Assembly: GCF_000242255.2 (NCBI RefSeq)
Contig: NC_017033.1
Location: 2,181,110 to 2,245,109 of the forward strand
DNA length: 64,000 nucleotides
Reading direction: 5' to 3'
Source of the DNA: Frateuria aurantia DSM 6220
Lineage (GTDB): Bacteria; Pseudomonadota; Gammaproteobacteria; Xanthomonadales; Rhodanobacteraceae
Shown here: one piece after another, positions 1 to 9,184 of the stretch
Layout of the letters: each line of letters opens with the position of its first letter
Numbering within the stretch: the stretch's first letter is position 1
The notes under the pieces: generated by a model
Told to the model about the DNA's origin: nothing
The model's input: only the letters and a program-made list of their open reading frames with translations
Databases searched by the model: none
Made by a program: the position numbers and the translations under genes

Positions 1-704
1 ATCTCGCCGGTGGAGGCTGTCGTCTTTTCAGCCAGCAACTTGACCTCGTCAGCCACGACCGCGAAGCCGCGCCCGGCCTCGCCGGCACGCGCCGCCTCGA
101 TCGCGGCATTCAAGGCCACCAGATTGGTGCGATGCGCAATCTCCTGGATGGCCGAAGTCAACCGACCGATTTTCTCGAAAAAGGCACTGAACTGATTATG
201 GGTATGCGCCATGGAGGCGAGGGCACCGCGCAGCAGTTGCAGTGTTCCATCCAGCTCCGACGCACGGCCCGTCATGCGTCCGCGCACCTGCATGGCTTCA
301 CCGACACAGCTGTGCACCTCGGCCAGAGAGCCGGTCAGCTGCTCACCATCCCGCGTCAAATCTCCAACGCCGGACTGCACCCCTTCCAGCCGATCCAGCT
401 GTTGACGCTGACGCACGCCCAGCGTCAATGCGCCGTCCAGTACCTCGTCCTGACGCTCGACCAGATCCACCACGACACGCTGCGCCATATCCTGCGCATC
501 GACCGTCGGCACCGGCGCAGCAACGGCAGCCGCCACCGGAGCAGGAGGCAAGACAGGCGGCACCGCCTGCATCTGCGCCACCAATACGCCCATGCTGCGC
601 GCCAGCCGCTTGTCGTGCTGAATCAGACGCTGCGCTTCCATGGCATTGCCCGCGGCAATGGCCTGCGCCAAGGTGGCCACGCGATCACTATTCAACCAAC
701 CCAT
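1..704 (-). CDS. Soluble methyl-accepting chemotaxis protein, partial (C-terminus beyond left edge)
   Basis: The 234 visible residues form the N-terminal part of a chemoreceptor. It starts at ATG 704 with GGGAG about 11 bases upstream. Residues near the left edge match the highly conserved MCP signalling hairpin ([20 protein letters not shown], then [15 protein letters not shown]), the region that contacts CheA and CheW. No transmembrane segment or signal peptide is visible; the start is hydrophilic and followed by a Pro/Ala-rich linker (about residues 48-65). It is therefore probably a cytoplasmic receptor with no recognisable sensor domain in the visible part. It is transcribed divergently from cheV. 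The ligand cannot be inferred. Confidence 0.9.
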   Translation of the reverse strand, partial: MGWLNSDRVATLAQAIAAGNAMEAQRLIQHDKRLARSMGVLVAQMQAVPPVLPPAPVAAAVAAPVPTVDAQDMAQRVVVDLVERQDEVLDGALTLGVRQRQQLDRLEGVQSGVGDLTRDGEQLTGSLAEVHSCVGEAMQVRGRMTGRASELDGTLQLLRGALASMAHTHNQFSAFFEKIGRLTSAIQEIAHRTNLVALNAAIEAARAGEAGRGFAVVADEVKLLAEKTTASTGE

Positions 705-830
705 CTGTCTATGCTCCCGAAGGCATGGCAACCGCCCCGCCCGCATGTCGAAAAAATCCCTGCGTACACTGCAAGAAACGTGCCCGAAAACCGACCGCCT
801 GCCTCGCAACACCCCTCTGTCGAGCAGGCC

Positions 831-857
831 TAAAGCCTGGCGCGAGTCGGCCGATAC
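831..857 (+). promoter_or_regulatory. Sigma28 (FliA) promoter of cheV
   Basis: TAAAGCCT, an 11-base spacer and GCCGATAC closely match the flagellar sigma28 consensus (TAAAGTTT, N11, GCCGATAA). The site lies 33 bases before the cheV start and points toward it. This makes cheV a late, FliA-dependent gene. Confidence 0.8.
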
Positions 858-890
858 AGTCCCTGTTTTCTGAATCACGGCCGTACCCGC

Positions 891-1835
891 ATGATCGCAG
901 CGCCCGCTTCACGCACCGAACCCTTCACCCAGCTGGCTGGCTACAACCGGCTGGCTCTGCTGACGTTCCGGCTGGGCGACAATGTCCGCTTCGGCATCAA
1001 TATCCTGAAGACGCGTGAAGTGCTGCGCCTGCCCGAACTGGAGCGCCTGCCCGGCATGCACCCTTTGGTCGCGGGTGGCTGCAACTACCGCGGCGAAGAG
1101 ATTGCGGTGATCGACCTTGCCAGCGCAATGTCTTATCCGCCGCTGACGGGCCAGGACAGCGCTCATTTGATGGTTACTGAATTCAATCGCAGCCGGCAGG
1201 GCTTCATCATCGGCCAGCCGGACCGCATCATCCATTGCAAGGGAACCGAGCTGACCCAGCCCAACAGCGTCCTGACTTATGGCGGGCGCGTCAATGCCTT
1301 GACGCATGTCGACAACCATATTGTGGCCATCATCGATGTCGAACAGATCCTGGCCAGTATTGAACCGGCCTCCGAAGAAATTCCGCACTCCATTCCGACT
1401 ATTGCCCAGGCCACGAATGCCACCCCCTTGCCGTCACGCCATAGGGTACTGGTCGTCGATGACTCTGCCGTGGCCCGCCGCCAGATCACCCGTCTGCTGG
1501 ACCAGCTCAACCTTGACTATATGACAGCCAATGACGGCGCCCAGGCCCTGTCCCTGCTGGAGGATCGCAGCGCACAGCCCGATCCGGAACACGGCCCCGC
1601 CGGCTTCGACCTGGTGATCTCGGATATTGAAATGCCGCAGATGGATGGCTACACCCTCTCCCGCAAGATCCGCGAGACCGCCAGCCTGCGAACCCTGCCG
1701 ATTCTGCTGCACAGCTCGCTCAGCGGCGTATTCAACGACCAGCAGGCCACCAGTGCCGGCGCCGATCGCTTTCTCGCCAAATTCGACCCGGGCGAACTCA
1801 GCCAGACCGTACAGGACATGCTCCGCAAGCACTGA
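891..1835 (+). CDS. cheV: Chemotaxis coupling/response-regulator protein CheV
   Basis: CheV couples chemoreceptors to CheA through a CheW-like domain and adjusts signalling through a receiver domain. The 314-residue protein has the CheW-like domain at about residues 18-160 (with the [14 protein letters not shown] strand) and a receiver at about 184-312. In the receiver the acidic pair is D190/D191, the probable phosphoacceptor is D245 ([12 protein letters not shown]) and the conserved lysine is K297. The length is normal for the family. It lies just upstream of flgB, as in other Xanthomonadales, and has its own sigma28 promoter. flgA and flgM, which often accompany it, are not next to it here. 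Confidence 0.95.
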   Translation: MIAAPASRTEPFTQLAGYNRLALLTFRLGDNVRFGINILKTREVLRLPELERLPGMHPLVAGGCNYRGEEIAVIDLASAMSYPPLTGQDSAHLMVTEFNRSRQGFIIGQPDRIIHCKGTELTQPNSVLTYGGRVNALTHVDNHIVAIIDVEQILASIEPASEEIPHSIPTIAQATNATPLPSRHRVLVVDDSAVARRQITRLLDQLNLDYMTANDGAQALSLLEDRSAQPDPEHGPAGFDLVISDIEMPQMDGYTLSRKIRETASLRTLPILLHSSLSGVFNDQQATSAGADRFLAKFDPGELSQTVQDMLRKH

Positions 1836-1912
1836 GCCTTGATCACCGACGTTATTTTGGCGAGATCAGAAAGCTTCAAGAAAATATCCTTTGCAATCCG
1901 AGGGATATGACT

Positions 1913-1927
1913 TGGCACATTCCATGC
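1913..1927 (+). promoter_or_regulatory. Sigma54 (RpoN) promoter of the flgB operon
   Basis: TGGCACATTCCATGC, followed by TTGG, has GG at -24 and GC at -12 with the required spacing. It lies 33 bases before flgB. Near-identical elements precede fliE, fliK, fliL and the large glycosyltransferase gene. Confidence 0.85.
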
Positions 1928-1960
1928 TTGGTGATGTTCAGGCTTCCACGAGATTCCTGA

Positions 1961-2374
1961 ATGGACGGTTCGATCAGCTCCCTCAGCTCACCTTTCGGCA
2001 TGCATGGCGACGCGCTCAGTCTGTGGGAGCGACGCACCACGGTGCTGGCCAACAACCTGGCCAACGCCAATACGCCGGGCTACCAGGCCCGCGACCTGGA
2101 TTTCCGCAGCGTGCTCGGTGCCGCCACCGGCCAGAGCCAGGAGCTGCCACTGACCGTGACCAGCAGCAACGATATCGGCAACCAGCCGGCGTCGGTCAGC
2201 CAAGCCGAGCTGCTGTACCGGCAGCCGATGCAGCCCAGCATGGACGGCAATACCGTGGACACCCAGATGGAGGACTCGGCCTACGCGGAAAATACCGTGC
2301 ATTACCAGGCCAGCCTCAGCTTTATCAATGCCCAAGTGCAATTGCTGAAAACCGCCATCACGGGGAGCAACTGA
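1961..2374 (+). CDS. flgB: Flagellar proximal rod protein FlgB
   Basis: FlgB is a proximal rod subunit exported by the flagellar type III apparatus into the periplasm. The 137-residue length is typical. The N-terminal rod motif is present at about residues 28-45 (VLANNLANANTPGYQARDLD). The C-terminus is a helix rich in heptad positions that ends in LLKTAITGSN. It is the first gene after the sigma54 promoter. Its stop overlaps the flgC start (ATGA). Confidence 0.97.
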   Translation: MDGSISSLSSPFGMHGDALSLWERRTTVLANNLANANTPGYQARDLDFRSVLGAATGQSQELPLTVTSSNDIGNQPASVSQAELLYRQPMQPSMDGNTVDTQMEDSAYAENTVHYQASLSFINAQVQLLKTAITGSN

Positions 2375-2814
2375 TGTCGATGCTGTCCATTTTCCAGATT
2401 TCGGGCTCCGGCATGGCAGCCGAATCGCTGCGGCTGAACACCACCGCCAGCAATCTCGCCAATGCCGACACGGTCAGCAACAGCCCCGATACGGCTTACC
2501 GCGCCAAGGAACCCTTGTTCGCCACGATCAAGAAGGCCGTCACCGAAGCGGGCGGCTTTCCGGATACGGATGCCGATGCCGCCTCGGCCGGCGTGCGTTC
2601 GCTGGGCATTTCCGAAAGCAACCAGCCCATCAGCAGCCGCTACGAGCCGGACAACCCGCTGGCCGACGAGAGCGGTTTTGTCTATGGCAGCAACGTCAAC
2701 CCGATCGACGAACTGGTCAACATGATTTCCGCCTCCCGCTCCTACCAGAGCAACGTCGAAGTCATGAACAATGCCAAGAGTCTGATGTTGAAAACCCTCA
2801 CCCTCGGCCAGTAA
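2374..2814 (+). CDS. flgC: Flagellar proximal rod protein FlgC
   Basis: FlgC is a proximal rod subunit between the MS ring and the distal rod. The 146-residue protein starts at the ATG that overlaps the flgB stop. It carries the rod motif TTASNLANADTVSNSPDTAY near the N-terminus and the family C-terminal block NVNPIDELVNMISASRSYQS, with a final helix ending LMLKTLTLGQ. The reading frame stays open upstream, but that stretch overlaps flgB out of frame, so the start at 2374 is preferred. Confidence 0.97.
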   Translation: MSMLSIFQISGSGMAAESLRLNTTASNLANADTVSNSPDTAYRAKEPLFATIKKAVTEAGGFPDTDADAASAGVRSLGISESNQPISSRYEPDNPLADESGFVYGSNVNPIDELVNMISASRSYQSNVEVMNNAKSLMLKTLTLGQ

Positions 2815-2829
2815 ACACAGGGCACCCCC

Positions 2830-3489
2830 TTGACGACGTCCATCACCAGCAGCACCTCGACCAGCTCAACCAGTTCGCTCAGCAGCGCCATCAGCTCCAG
2901 CGCCACGCTCAGCCAAAGTGACTTCCTGACTCTGCTGACCACCCAGCTGAAATACCAGGATCCGACCAAGCCGGTGGACAATACGCAGTTCGTGTCGGAA
3001 ATGGCCCAGTTCAGCCAGCTGTCGGCCACCAACAACATCAACTCGACCGTGTCGGCCCTCTCATCCAGTCTGCAGACCTCGCAGGCCCTGAGCTCGACCA
3101 GTCTGGTGGGGCAGTACGTGATGGCCCCTAGCAGCAGCCTGACCTATACCTCGGGCACTCCGGCCGTGGGCGCCATCGACATGACCGCTGCCGGCACCGT
3201 CAATGTCGCCATCAAGGATTCCAGCGGCAATACCGTAGCCTCGGTCCCGGTCACCGCCACCAGCAGCGGCCTCACCGAATTCAAATGGGACGGTACCGAC
3301 AGTTCGGGCCAGGCTCTGGCCTCGGGCACCTACACCATGAGCGCCATGAGCGGCACTACCGCCTTGAGCACCTATGCCGCCGGCCAGGTCGTCAGCGTCA
3401 ATCCGTCGACCAGCAGCGGCAGTTCCACCACGCTCGATGTAGATGGCGTGGGCGAGGTCGCGCTAGCAAAGATTTCCAGAATCTACTGA
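2830..3489 (+). CDS. flgD: Flagellar hook capping/assembly protein FlgD
   Basis: FlgD forms the transient cap under which FlgE subunits polymerise into the hook. The 219-residue product has a Ser/Thr-rich start, then the diagnostic block FLTLLTTQLKYQDPTKPVDN and MAQFSQLSATNNINST (about residues 36-75). A C-terminal FlgD immunoglobulin-like region follows, with TEFKWDGTDSSGQALASGTY. The start is TTG: the first in-frame ATG lies inside the conserved domain, so an ATG start would truncate the protein. Confidence 0.95.
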   Translation: MTTSITSSTSTSSTSSLSSAISSSATLSQSDFLTLLTTQLKYQDPTKPVDNTQFVSEMAQFSQLSATNNINSTVSALSSSLQTSQALSSTSLVGQYVMAPSSSLTYTSGTPAVGAIDMTAAGTVNVAIKDSSGNTVASVPVTATSSGLTEFKWDGTDSSGQALASGTYTMSAMSGTTALSTYAAGQVVSVNPSTSSGSSTTLDVDGVGEVALAKISRIY

Positions 3490-3538
3490 GCCCCGGCCCG
3501 CCGGCATCCTTCATTCCAAGATTTCGAGGTAGACAGAC

Positions 3539-4771
3539 ATGGGCCTGAATACGGCATTGAGTGGCATTCTCGGCGCGCAGTCCGATCTGAATGTGATCTC
3601 CAACAATATCGCCAACACCAATACCACCGGCTTCAAAGCCTCACGTGCGGAGTTCGGCGATATTTTCTCCTCGACGGCCTACAACCTGTCGACGGTGGGC
3701 GTGGGCAGCGGCACTCGACTGACGGATACCGCCCAGCTGTTCAACCAGGGCGATATCGAGTCGACAGGCAACAGTCTCGATGTCGCCATCGACGGCAACG
3801 GTTTTTTTACTCTGAATACCGGCAATGGCTACGCCTATACCCGTGCCGGCAATTTTCACACCAATTCCAGCGGTGACGTGATCAATGCCGAGGGTTACAA
3901 CCTGCAAGTCTATGCGCCGGGCGCCACGGAAGGCACCTTCGACACCAGTCATCTGATCAATCTGTCGATCCCCACCTCGGAGGGTGCCGCCCAGGCGACC
4001 ACCAGCGCCAAGATCGTGGCCAATCTCCCCTCGGGAGCCACCACGCCCACGACGACCCCGTTCAGTGCCAGCGACTCCACCAGCTACAACAACACCACCA
4101 CCTTCACGGCCTACGACTCGCAGGGCCAGACCCATGCCGTCACGATGTACTACGTCAAAACCGGCACCAACAGCTGGCAGGCCCATGCCGTGGTCGACGG
4201 CACCGACGTCACGCCCTCGAGCGGCCTTGATCTGACGTTCGACAGCAATGGCCAGCTGTCGAGCCCCAGCTCAGGCAAGCTCGCTCTGGCAACATACACG
4301 CCCAGCAACGGCGCCAGCCCGGTCAACATCACCCTGGACATGTCCGGCAGCACCCAGTACGGCACGTCCTACAGCGCGGGCACCGTCTCTCAGGACGGCT
4401 ATCAGGCCGGCACTCTGGCCTCGATCGACATCGGCAGCGATGGCATCGTCACCGCCAATTACTCGAATGGCCAGGACACCCAGGTCGGTCAGCTGGCCAT
4501 GGCCAATTTCACCAACGAACAAGGCCTGGCCCAGGTCGGCAACACCAACTGGAAGGCCACGTCCACCTCGGGCCAGGCCATCATGGGCACCGCCAATTCC
4601 GGGCAGTTCGGTGACTTGCAGTCCGGCTCACTGGAAAGCTCGACCACCGCCGACACCACGTCCCAGCTGGTGGCGATGATCCAGGCCCAGCAGGCTTACC
4701 AGGCCAACGCCCAGGTGCTGAGCACCACCAACACGCTGACCAGCACCCTGATGTCGGCCATCTCGCGCTAA
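3539..4771 (+). CDS. flgE: Flagellar hook protein FlgE
   Basis: FlgE is the structural subunit of the hook, the universal joint outside the outer membrane. The 410-residue protein starts MGLNTALSGILGAQSDLNVI and carries the rod/hook motif SNNIANTNTTGFKASRAEF. Ser/Thr/Gly-rich variable domains occupy the middle. The C-terminal block has LESSTTADTTSQLVAMIQAQ followed by QAYQANAQVLSTT. GAGGTAGAC lies upstream as a ribosome-binding site. The length is typical of single-hook systems. Confidence 0.97.
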   Translation: MGLNTALSGILGAQSDLNVISNNIANTNTTGFKASRAEFGDIFSSTAYNLSTVGVGSGTRLTDTAQLFNQGDIESTGNSLDVAIDGNGFFTLNTGNGYAYTRAGNFHTNSSGDVINAEGYNLQVYAPGATEGTFDTSHLINLSIPTSEGAAQATTSAKIVANLPSGATTPTTTPFSASDSTSYNNTTTFTAYDSQGQTHAVTMYYVKTGTNSWQAHAVVDGTDVTPSSGLDLTFDSNGQLSSPSSGKLALATYTPSNGASPVNITLDMSGSTQYGTSYSAGTVSQDGYQAGTLASIDIGSDGIVTANYSNGQDTQVGQLAMANFTNEQGLAQVGNTNWKATSTSGQAIMGTANSGQFGDLQSGSLESSTTADTTSQLVAMIQAQQAYQANAQVLSTTNTLTSTLMSAISR

Positions 4772-4779
4772 GGCAGGCC

Positions 4780-5523
4780 ATGGATCGCTCTCTCTATATC
4801 TCGATGACCGGCGCCGCGCAGCTGACCCGGATGCAGGACGAGGTGGCCAGCAATCTGGCCAATGCCTCGACCACCGGTTTCAAGAGCGAGCTGAGCGCCA
4901 TGACGGCCATACCCGTGCTCGGAGATGGCGAAGCCAGCCGCGCCAACGTGGTCGCCAAGGGACTCGGCCAGGACTTCAGCGAAGGTCCGCAGATCTCCAC
5001 GGGCCGTGACCTGGACGTTTCCATCAAAGGCAGCGGCTGGCTGGCCGTGCAGTCGCCCGATGGCAGCGAAGGCTATACCCGGGCCGGTGATCTGCAGATC
5101 ACCAGCGACGGCCTGCTGACCGATGCCAAGGGCAATCCCGTGGTCAGCGCCACCGGCGGCACCATCACCCTGCCGCAAAGCCATCGCATCACCATTGGCC
5201 AGGATGGCACCTTGTCGGCGGTTTCGCTCGGCCAGGACCCCAACTCGGTCGGCCAGCTGGGTCAGCTGAAACTGGTCAATCCGGATCGCAGCCAGCTGGT
5301 CAAGCAGTCGGACGGGCTGATGCACATGCAGAACGGCACCCAGGCCGCCATGGATCCCGGCGTGACCGTGGAGGCCGGCAGCCTGGAAGGCAGCAATGTC
5401 AATCCGTCCACCGCACTGGTTTCGATGATCTCGATCTCACGCCAGTTCGACATGCAGATGCAATCCATCAAGAATGCCGACAGCAATGAGCAGTCGACGC
5501 AAGCCCTGCTGCAAAACAGTTAA
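4780..5523 (+). CDS. flgF: Flagellar proximal rod protein FlgF
   Basis: FlgF is a proximal rod subunit. The 247-residue protein starts MDRSLYISMTGAAQLTRMQD and has the rod motif [20 protein letters not shown]. The C-terminal block is LEGSNVNPSTALVSMISISR, then QFDMQMQSIKNADSN. It sits eight bases after flgE. The DRSLYISMTGA start and the shorter length separate it from its paralogue FlgG. Confidence 0.96.
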   Translation: MDRSLYISMTGAAQLTRMQDEVASNLANASTTGFKSELSAMTAIPVLGDGEASRANVVAKGLGQDFSEGPQISTGRDLDVSIKGSGWLAVQSPDGSEGYTRAGDLQITSDGLLTDAKGNPVVSATGGTITLPQSHRITIGQDGTLSAVSLGQDPNSVGQLGQLKLVNPDRSQLVKQSDGLMHMQNGTQAAMDPGVTVEAGSLEGSNVNPSTALVSMISISRQFDMQMQSIKNADSNEQSTQALLQNS

Positions 5524-5544
5524 CCATCCCAAGGCCCCATTGCC

Positions 5545-6330
5545 ATGCTCTCATCCCTGTGGATCGCCAAAACCGGTCTGAATGCCCAGCAGACCCAGAT
5601 GGATGTCATTTCCAACAATATCGCCAACGCCAGCACCACCGGCTTCAAGTCATCGCGTGCGACGTTTCAGGATCTGATCTACCAGAACAAAGGTCAGCCC
5701 GGTGCCCAGACTACCCAGCAGACCCAGTCGCCTTCCGGCCTGATGCTGGGCACCGGCGTGAAGATCTCGGGCACTGAAAAGCTGTTCACCCAAGGCAGCG
5801 TGGAGCAGACCGGCAATTCGCTGGATGTCGCCATCCAGGGTCAGGGCTTTCTGCAGGTGACCCTGCCCGACGGCACCCTGGCCTATACTCGCGATGGCTC
5901 GCTGCAGATGGACCAGAACGGTCAGCTGGTCACGTCGGACGGCTACCCCATTTCGCCCTCGATCACGGTACCGGCCAATACCACCAGCATCACCATCGGT
6001 ACCGACGGCACCGTGTCCGCGACCTCCAACGGCTCCAGTCAGGCCGCCCAGATCGGCAGCCTGCAGACCGCGACCTTCATCAATCCTGCCGGCCTGCAGC
6101 CGATGGGCCAGAACCTGTATCTGGAAACGATTTCCAGTGGCGCGCCGCAGACCGGCCAGCCCGGACTGAACGGCCTGGGCACCCTGCTGCAGGGCTCGCT
6201 GGAATCATCGAACGTGAACGTGGTGCAGGAAATGGTCAGCATGATCGAAACCCAGCGCACCTATGAAATGAACTCGAAGGTCATCAGCGCCGACGACGAC
6301 ATGCTGCAGAATCTGACGACCAACCTGTAA
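5545..6330 (+). CDS. flgG: Flagellar distal rod protein FlgG
   Basis: FlgG builds the distal rod, the drive shaft through the P and L rings. The 261-residue protein, the standard length, starts [20 protein letters not shown] and has [20 protein letters not shown] with the FlgG-specific FQDLIYQ nearby. The C-terminal block is [20 protein letters not shown], followed by [16 protein letters not shown]. Both are classic FlgG signatures. Confidence 0.98.
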   Translation: MLSSLWIAKTGLNAQQTQMDVISNNIANASTTGFKSSRATFQDLIYQNKGQPGAQTTQQTQSPSGLMLGTGVKISGTEKLFTQGSVEQTGNSLDVAIQGQGFLQVTLPDGTLAYTRDGSLQMDQNGQLVTSDGYPISPSITVPANTTSITIGTDGTVSATSNGSSQAAQIGSLQTATFINPAGLQPMGQNLYLETISSGAPQTGQPGLNGLGTLLQGSLESSNVNVVQEMVSMIETQRTYEMNSKVISADDDMLQNLTTNL

Positions 6331-6337
6331 GCCGATC

Positions 6338-7018
6338 ATGTCCAGGTCCGTATCACTCTCTGTTGCTTCCCTGTTGCTTCTGTGTCTTGGCGGCTGCGCC
6401 GCACTGGCCCCGTCCGTGCGCGAAGATCCTCGTTTCGGACCGACCGATCCGGATGTTGCCGCTGCTCCGCCTACCGATGGCGCCATTTATCATGGCAGCA
6501 ACTCGGACATGGAACTGTTCACCGACGCACGTGCGCACCGGATCGGCGACATCCTGACCATCACCCTCAACGAGAGCACGGCGGCGACCAAGCAGGCCAC
6601 CACCACCACCAGCAAGACCAATTCCGACAATATGAACGGCCCGACCGTGAACGGCGTGACCTATCCCGCCTCGGGAGGCGCTTTGCTTGGCGTCGGCAGC
6701 AAGCATGCCTTTGCCGGTGCCGGCACCAGCACCCAGAGCAATGACCTGACCGGCGAAATCACCGTCACCGTGGCCAAGCGTCTCAGCAATGGCAACCTGC
6801 TGGTCATCGGCGAGAAATGGCTGACCATCAACCAGGGTCAGGAGCTGATCCGTATATCAGGTATCGTGCGGCCGGTGGATATCGCCCAGGACAATACCGT
6901 CGAATCCTATCGCGTCGCCGATGCCCGGATCACTTACGCCGGACGTGGCGCGGTGGCCGACAGCAATACCCAGGGCTGGCTCAGCCGCTTCTTCAACTCG
7001 CGCTGGGCCCCGTACTGA
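6338..7018 (+). CDS. flgH: Flagellar L-ring lipoprotein FlgH
   Basis: FlgH forms the outer-membrane L ring around the distal rod. The 226-residue protein has a lipoprotein signal peptide ending in the lipobox LGGC, with the lipidated cysteine at residue 20. Family blocks include ARGDIL-like [40 protein letters not shown], and the C-terminal [20 protein letters not shown]. Its stop overlaps the flgI start (ATGA). Confidence 0.97.
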   Translation: MSRSVSLSVASLLLLCLGGCAALAPSVREDPRFGPTDPDVAAAPPTDGAIYHGSNSDMELFTDARAHRIGDILTITLNESTAATKQATTTTSKTNSDNMNGPTVNGVTYPASGGALLGVGSKHAFAGAGTSTQSNDLTGEITVTVAKRLSNGNLLVIGEKWLTINQGQELIRISGIVRPVDIAQDNTVESYRVADARITYAGRGAVADSNTQGWLSRFFNSRWAPY

Positions 7019-8136
7019 TGCGCGCCACCGGATGTTTCAGAGGCGCCCTGGTGCTGCTGACCTGCCTGGCGACGGGTATCGCGCATGCCGAACGCATCAC
7101 CGACATTGCACAGGTGGCCGGCTCGCGCAGCAACCAGCTGGTCGGCTACGGTCTGGCCGTCGGCCTGGACAACTCGGGTGACCAGACCACCCAGGTGCCG
7201 TTCACGACGCAAAGCATCACCAATATGCTGCAGCAGTTCGGCATCAATATCCCGGCCAACATGGTCAATCGCACCCAGCTGCGCAATTCCGCGGCAGTCA
7301 TGGTCACCGCTGAGCTGCCCCCCTTTGCCAAACCCGGCCAGGCCATCGATGTCACGGTGGCCTCTATCGGCAATGCCCGCAGCCTGCGCGGCGGCGAGCT
7401 GCTGCTGACCCCCTTGCACGGCGCCGATGGCGAGGTTTACGCCATGGCCCAGGGCAGCGTCGCCATCGGCGGCATCAATGGCCAGGGTGCCAGCGGCAGC
7501 AGCGTACAGATCAATATCTCCAACAGCGGCCGGATTCCGGCCGGTGCCACGGTGGAACGCGCCGTGCCCACCATGTTGTCCAATGGCGGCATGGTGCGGC
7601 TGAATCTGTATTCGCCGAACTTCGAAACCGCCGCACGGGTCGCCAATGCCATCAATGCGCAGCTGGGACGCGGCACCGCCGTGGCCCAGGATGCGGCCAC
7701 CATCGTGGTCCGCGCTCCAGCGGATCCCGGTCAGACAGTGGCTTACCTGGCCACCATCGAAGCCATCAATGTCACGCCGGCCGATGCACCCGCCAAGGTC
7801 ATCGTGAACTCGCGGACCGGTACGGTGGTGATCAATTCCACCGTGCAGGTCAGCCCGGCAGCGGTCTCCCACGGATCGATCACGGTCACCATCAGCGAAA
7901 ACCCGCAGGTCAGCCAGCCCGGCGCGTTTTCGGGCGGACAGACCGCCATCGTGCCGCAAAGCAGCGTCGATATTTCCGAAAACGGTGCCCACATGTTCCG
8001 CTTCGGCCCCGGCGTCGATCTGAACCAGATCGTGCGGGCCGTGAACGAGGTCGGCGCCACGCCCAGCGATCTGATTTCCATTCTGCAGGCCCTGAAGGAA
8101 GCCGGCGCACTGCATGCGCAGTTGATCGTGATCTGA
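7018..8136 (+). CDS. flgI: Flagellar P-ring protein FlgI
   Basis: FlgI forms the periplasmic P ring in the peptidoglycan layer. The 372-residue product starts at the ATG overlapping the flgH stop. It has a Sec signal peptide with probable cleavage after GIAHA (residue 24). The mature start [20 protein letters not shown] and the following [13 protein letters not shown] are diagnostic. The C-terminus holds [20 protein letters not shown]. An in-frame extension runs upstream but overlaps flgH and would bury the signal peptide. The assembly chaperone FlgA, usually needed with FlgI, is not in this window. Confidence 0.97.
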   Translation: MRATGCFRGALVLLTCLATGIAHAERITDIAQVAGSRSNQLVGYGLAVGLDNSGDQTTQVPFTTQSITNMLQQFGINIPANMVNRTQLRNSAAVMVTAELPPFAKPGQAIDVTVASIGNARSLRGGELLLTPLHGADGEVYAMAQGSVAIGGINGQGASGSSVQINISNSGRIPAGATVERAVPTMLSNGGMVRLNLYSPNFETAARVANAINAQLGRGTAVAQDAATIVVRAPADPGQTVAYLATIEAINVTPADAPAKVIVNSRTGTVVINSTVQVSPAAVSHGSITVTISENPQVSQPGAFSGGQTAIVPQSSVDISENGAHMFRFGPGVDLNQIVRAVNEVGATPSDLISILQALKEAGALHAQLIVI

Positions 8137-8163
8137 TGAACACTTCCCCGAGAGGATGACTGG

Positions 8164-9183
8164 ATGACGGATGCCTCCATTGGCCACAGCCTGTCGACCT
8201 GGACTGATCTCAGCGGGTTTGCCTCCCTGCGCCAGCAGGCCGGACAGGACAGCAAGAGCGCGCTGCCGGCCGTCGCCCGCCAGTTCGAGGCAATGTTTAC
8301 CCAGATGATGCTGAAGTCGATGCGGGATGCCACCCCTTCGGACCCGGAGTTCGACTCGCAGGCGACCGACACCTGGCGCGATCTCTACGATCAGCAGCTG
8401 TCCTTGAACCTGACCCAGCACGGCAAGGGCCTGGGCATTGCCGAGATGCTGGTGCGCCAGTTGGGCGGACAGACAGGCGGGACGGACAGCGATAGCCCCG
8501 ACCACGCCACAGGCGGCACTGACAAGACGCAGACCGCCCATGGCCTGCCCGACGCCCATGCGACCGCAGCCCCCGTCGATGACTGGTCGAATCGCGTGAT
8601 CCATGTCGCCGACCATCTGCTGCAGCAAGGCGGCAAGACCATCGAACGATGGATGCCAGCCTCGGCAACCGAGTTCGTCAAGGAACTGGCGCCCCATGCC
8701 ATGGCCGCCGCCAGAAAACTGGGGCTTTCCTTCCGCCTGCTGCTGGCCCAGGCAGCGCTGGAGTCCCACTGGGGCCGCAATATTCCGGCCGATCATGCCA
8801 AGGGCAGCAGCTTCAATCTGTTCGGCATCAAGGCCGGCGGCAGCTGGGGTGGCGAGCGTGTCAATGTGCCTACGCTGGAATATGAAGGCGGCGTGGCCGT
8901 TCGCAAGGTCGCCCAGTTCCGGGCCTATGCCTCGGCCAAGGACTCGTTCGACGACTACGCCCATCTGATTGCCAGCGATCCGCGCTATGCCAGCGTCAAG
9001 GGACATGGTGACGATGCCCTGTCCTTTGCCAGCGGACTGGTCAACGGCGGCTATGCGACAGACCCCGAGTACGCGGCCAAGGTGATGGCCATCGCCAACA
9101 GTCCGATGATGCGCGAGGCCCTGCAAAGCCTCAAGAATTCAACGTCGACGCCGATACAGTCGGCAGCGCCTGAAGAGAATTGA
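8164..9183 (+). CDS. flgJ: Rod-cap and peptidoglycan hydrolase FlgJ
   Basis: FlgJ caps the growing rod and cuts peptidoglycan to let it pass. The 339-residue protein has both expected halves. The N-terminal rod-binding domain (about residues 15-100) includes ARQFEAMFTQMMLKSMRDAT. A polar linker separates it from a C-terminal glucosaminidase-family domain (about residues 170-320), with AALESHWGRNIP carrying the probable catalytic glutamate, followed by NLFGIKA and YASAKDSFDDYAHLI. It is the dual-domain type found in beta- and gammaproteobacteria. Confidence 0.96.
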   Translation: MTDASIGHSLSTWTDLSGFASLRQQAGQDSKSALPAVARQFEAMFTQMMLKSMRDATPSDPEFDSQATDTWRDLYDQQLSLNLTQHGKGLGIAEMLVRQLGGQTGGTDSDSPDHATGGTDKTQTAHGLPDAHATAAPVDDWSNRVIHVADHLLQQGGKTIERWMPASATEFVKELAPHAMAAARKLGLSFRLLLAQAALESHWGRNIPADHAKGSSFNLFGIKAGGSWGGERVNVPTLEYEGGVAVRKVAQFRAYASAKDSFDDYAHLIASDPRYASVKGHGDDALSFASGLVNGGYATDPEYAAKVMAIANSPMMREALQSLKNSTSTPIQSAAPEEN

Positions 9184-9184
9184 T

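Noticed and set aside
728-742. TGGCAACCGCCCCGC as a sigma54 site upstream of cheV
   Set aside because: GG and GC are correctly spaced, but the -12 region is CCGC rather than TTGC or ATGC, and it is about 150 bases from cheV, which already has a good sigma28 promoter.
709-912. 67-codon minus-strand frame in the receptor-cheV gap
   Set aside because: It overlaps the cheV start and sigma28 promoter, and has no motif; the receptor start at 704 is in a different frame with a proper ribosome-binding site.
6934-9126. 730-codon open frame on the minus strand opposite flgH-flgJ
   Set aside because: It is a shadow of high-GC flagellar genes; it spans several real genes, has no recognisable domain and has His/Gly/Gln-rich composition typical of antisense frames.
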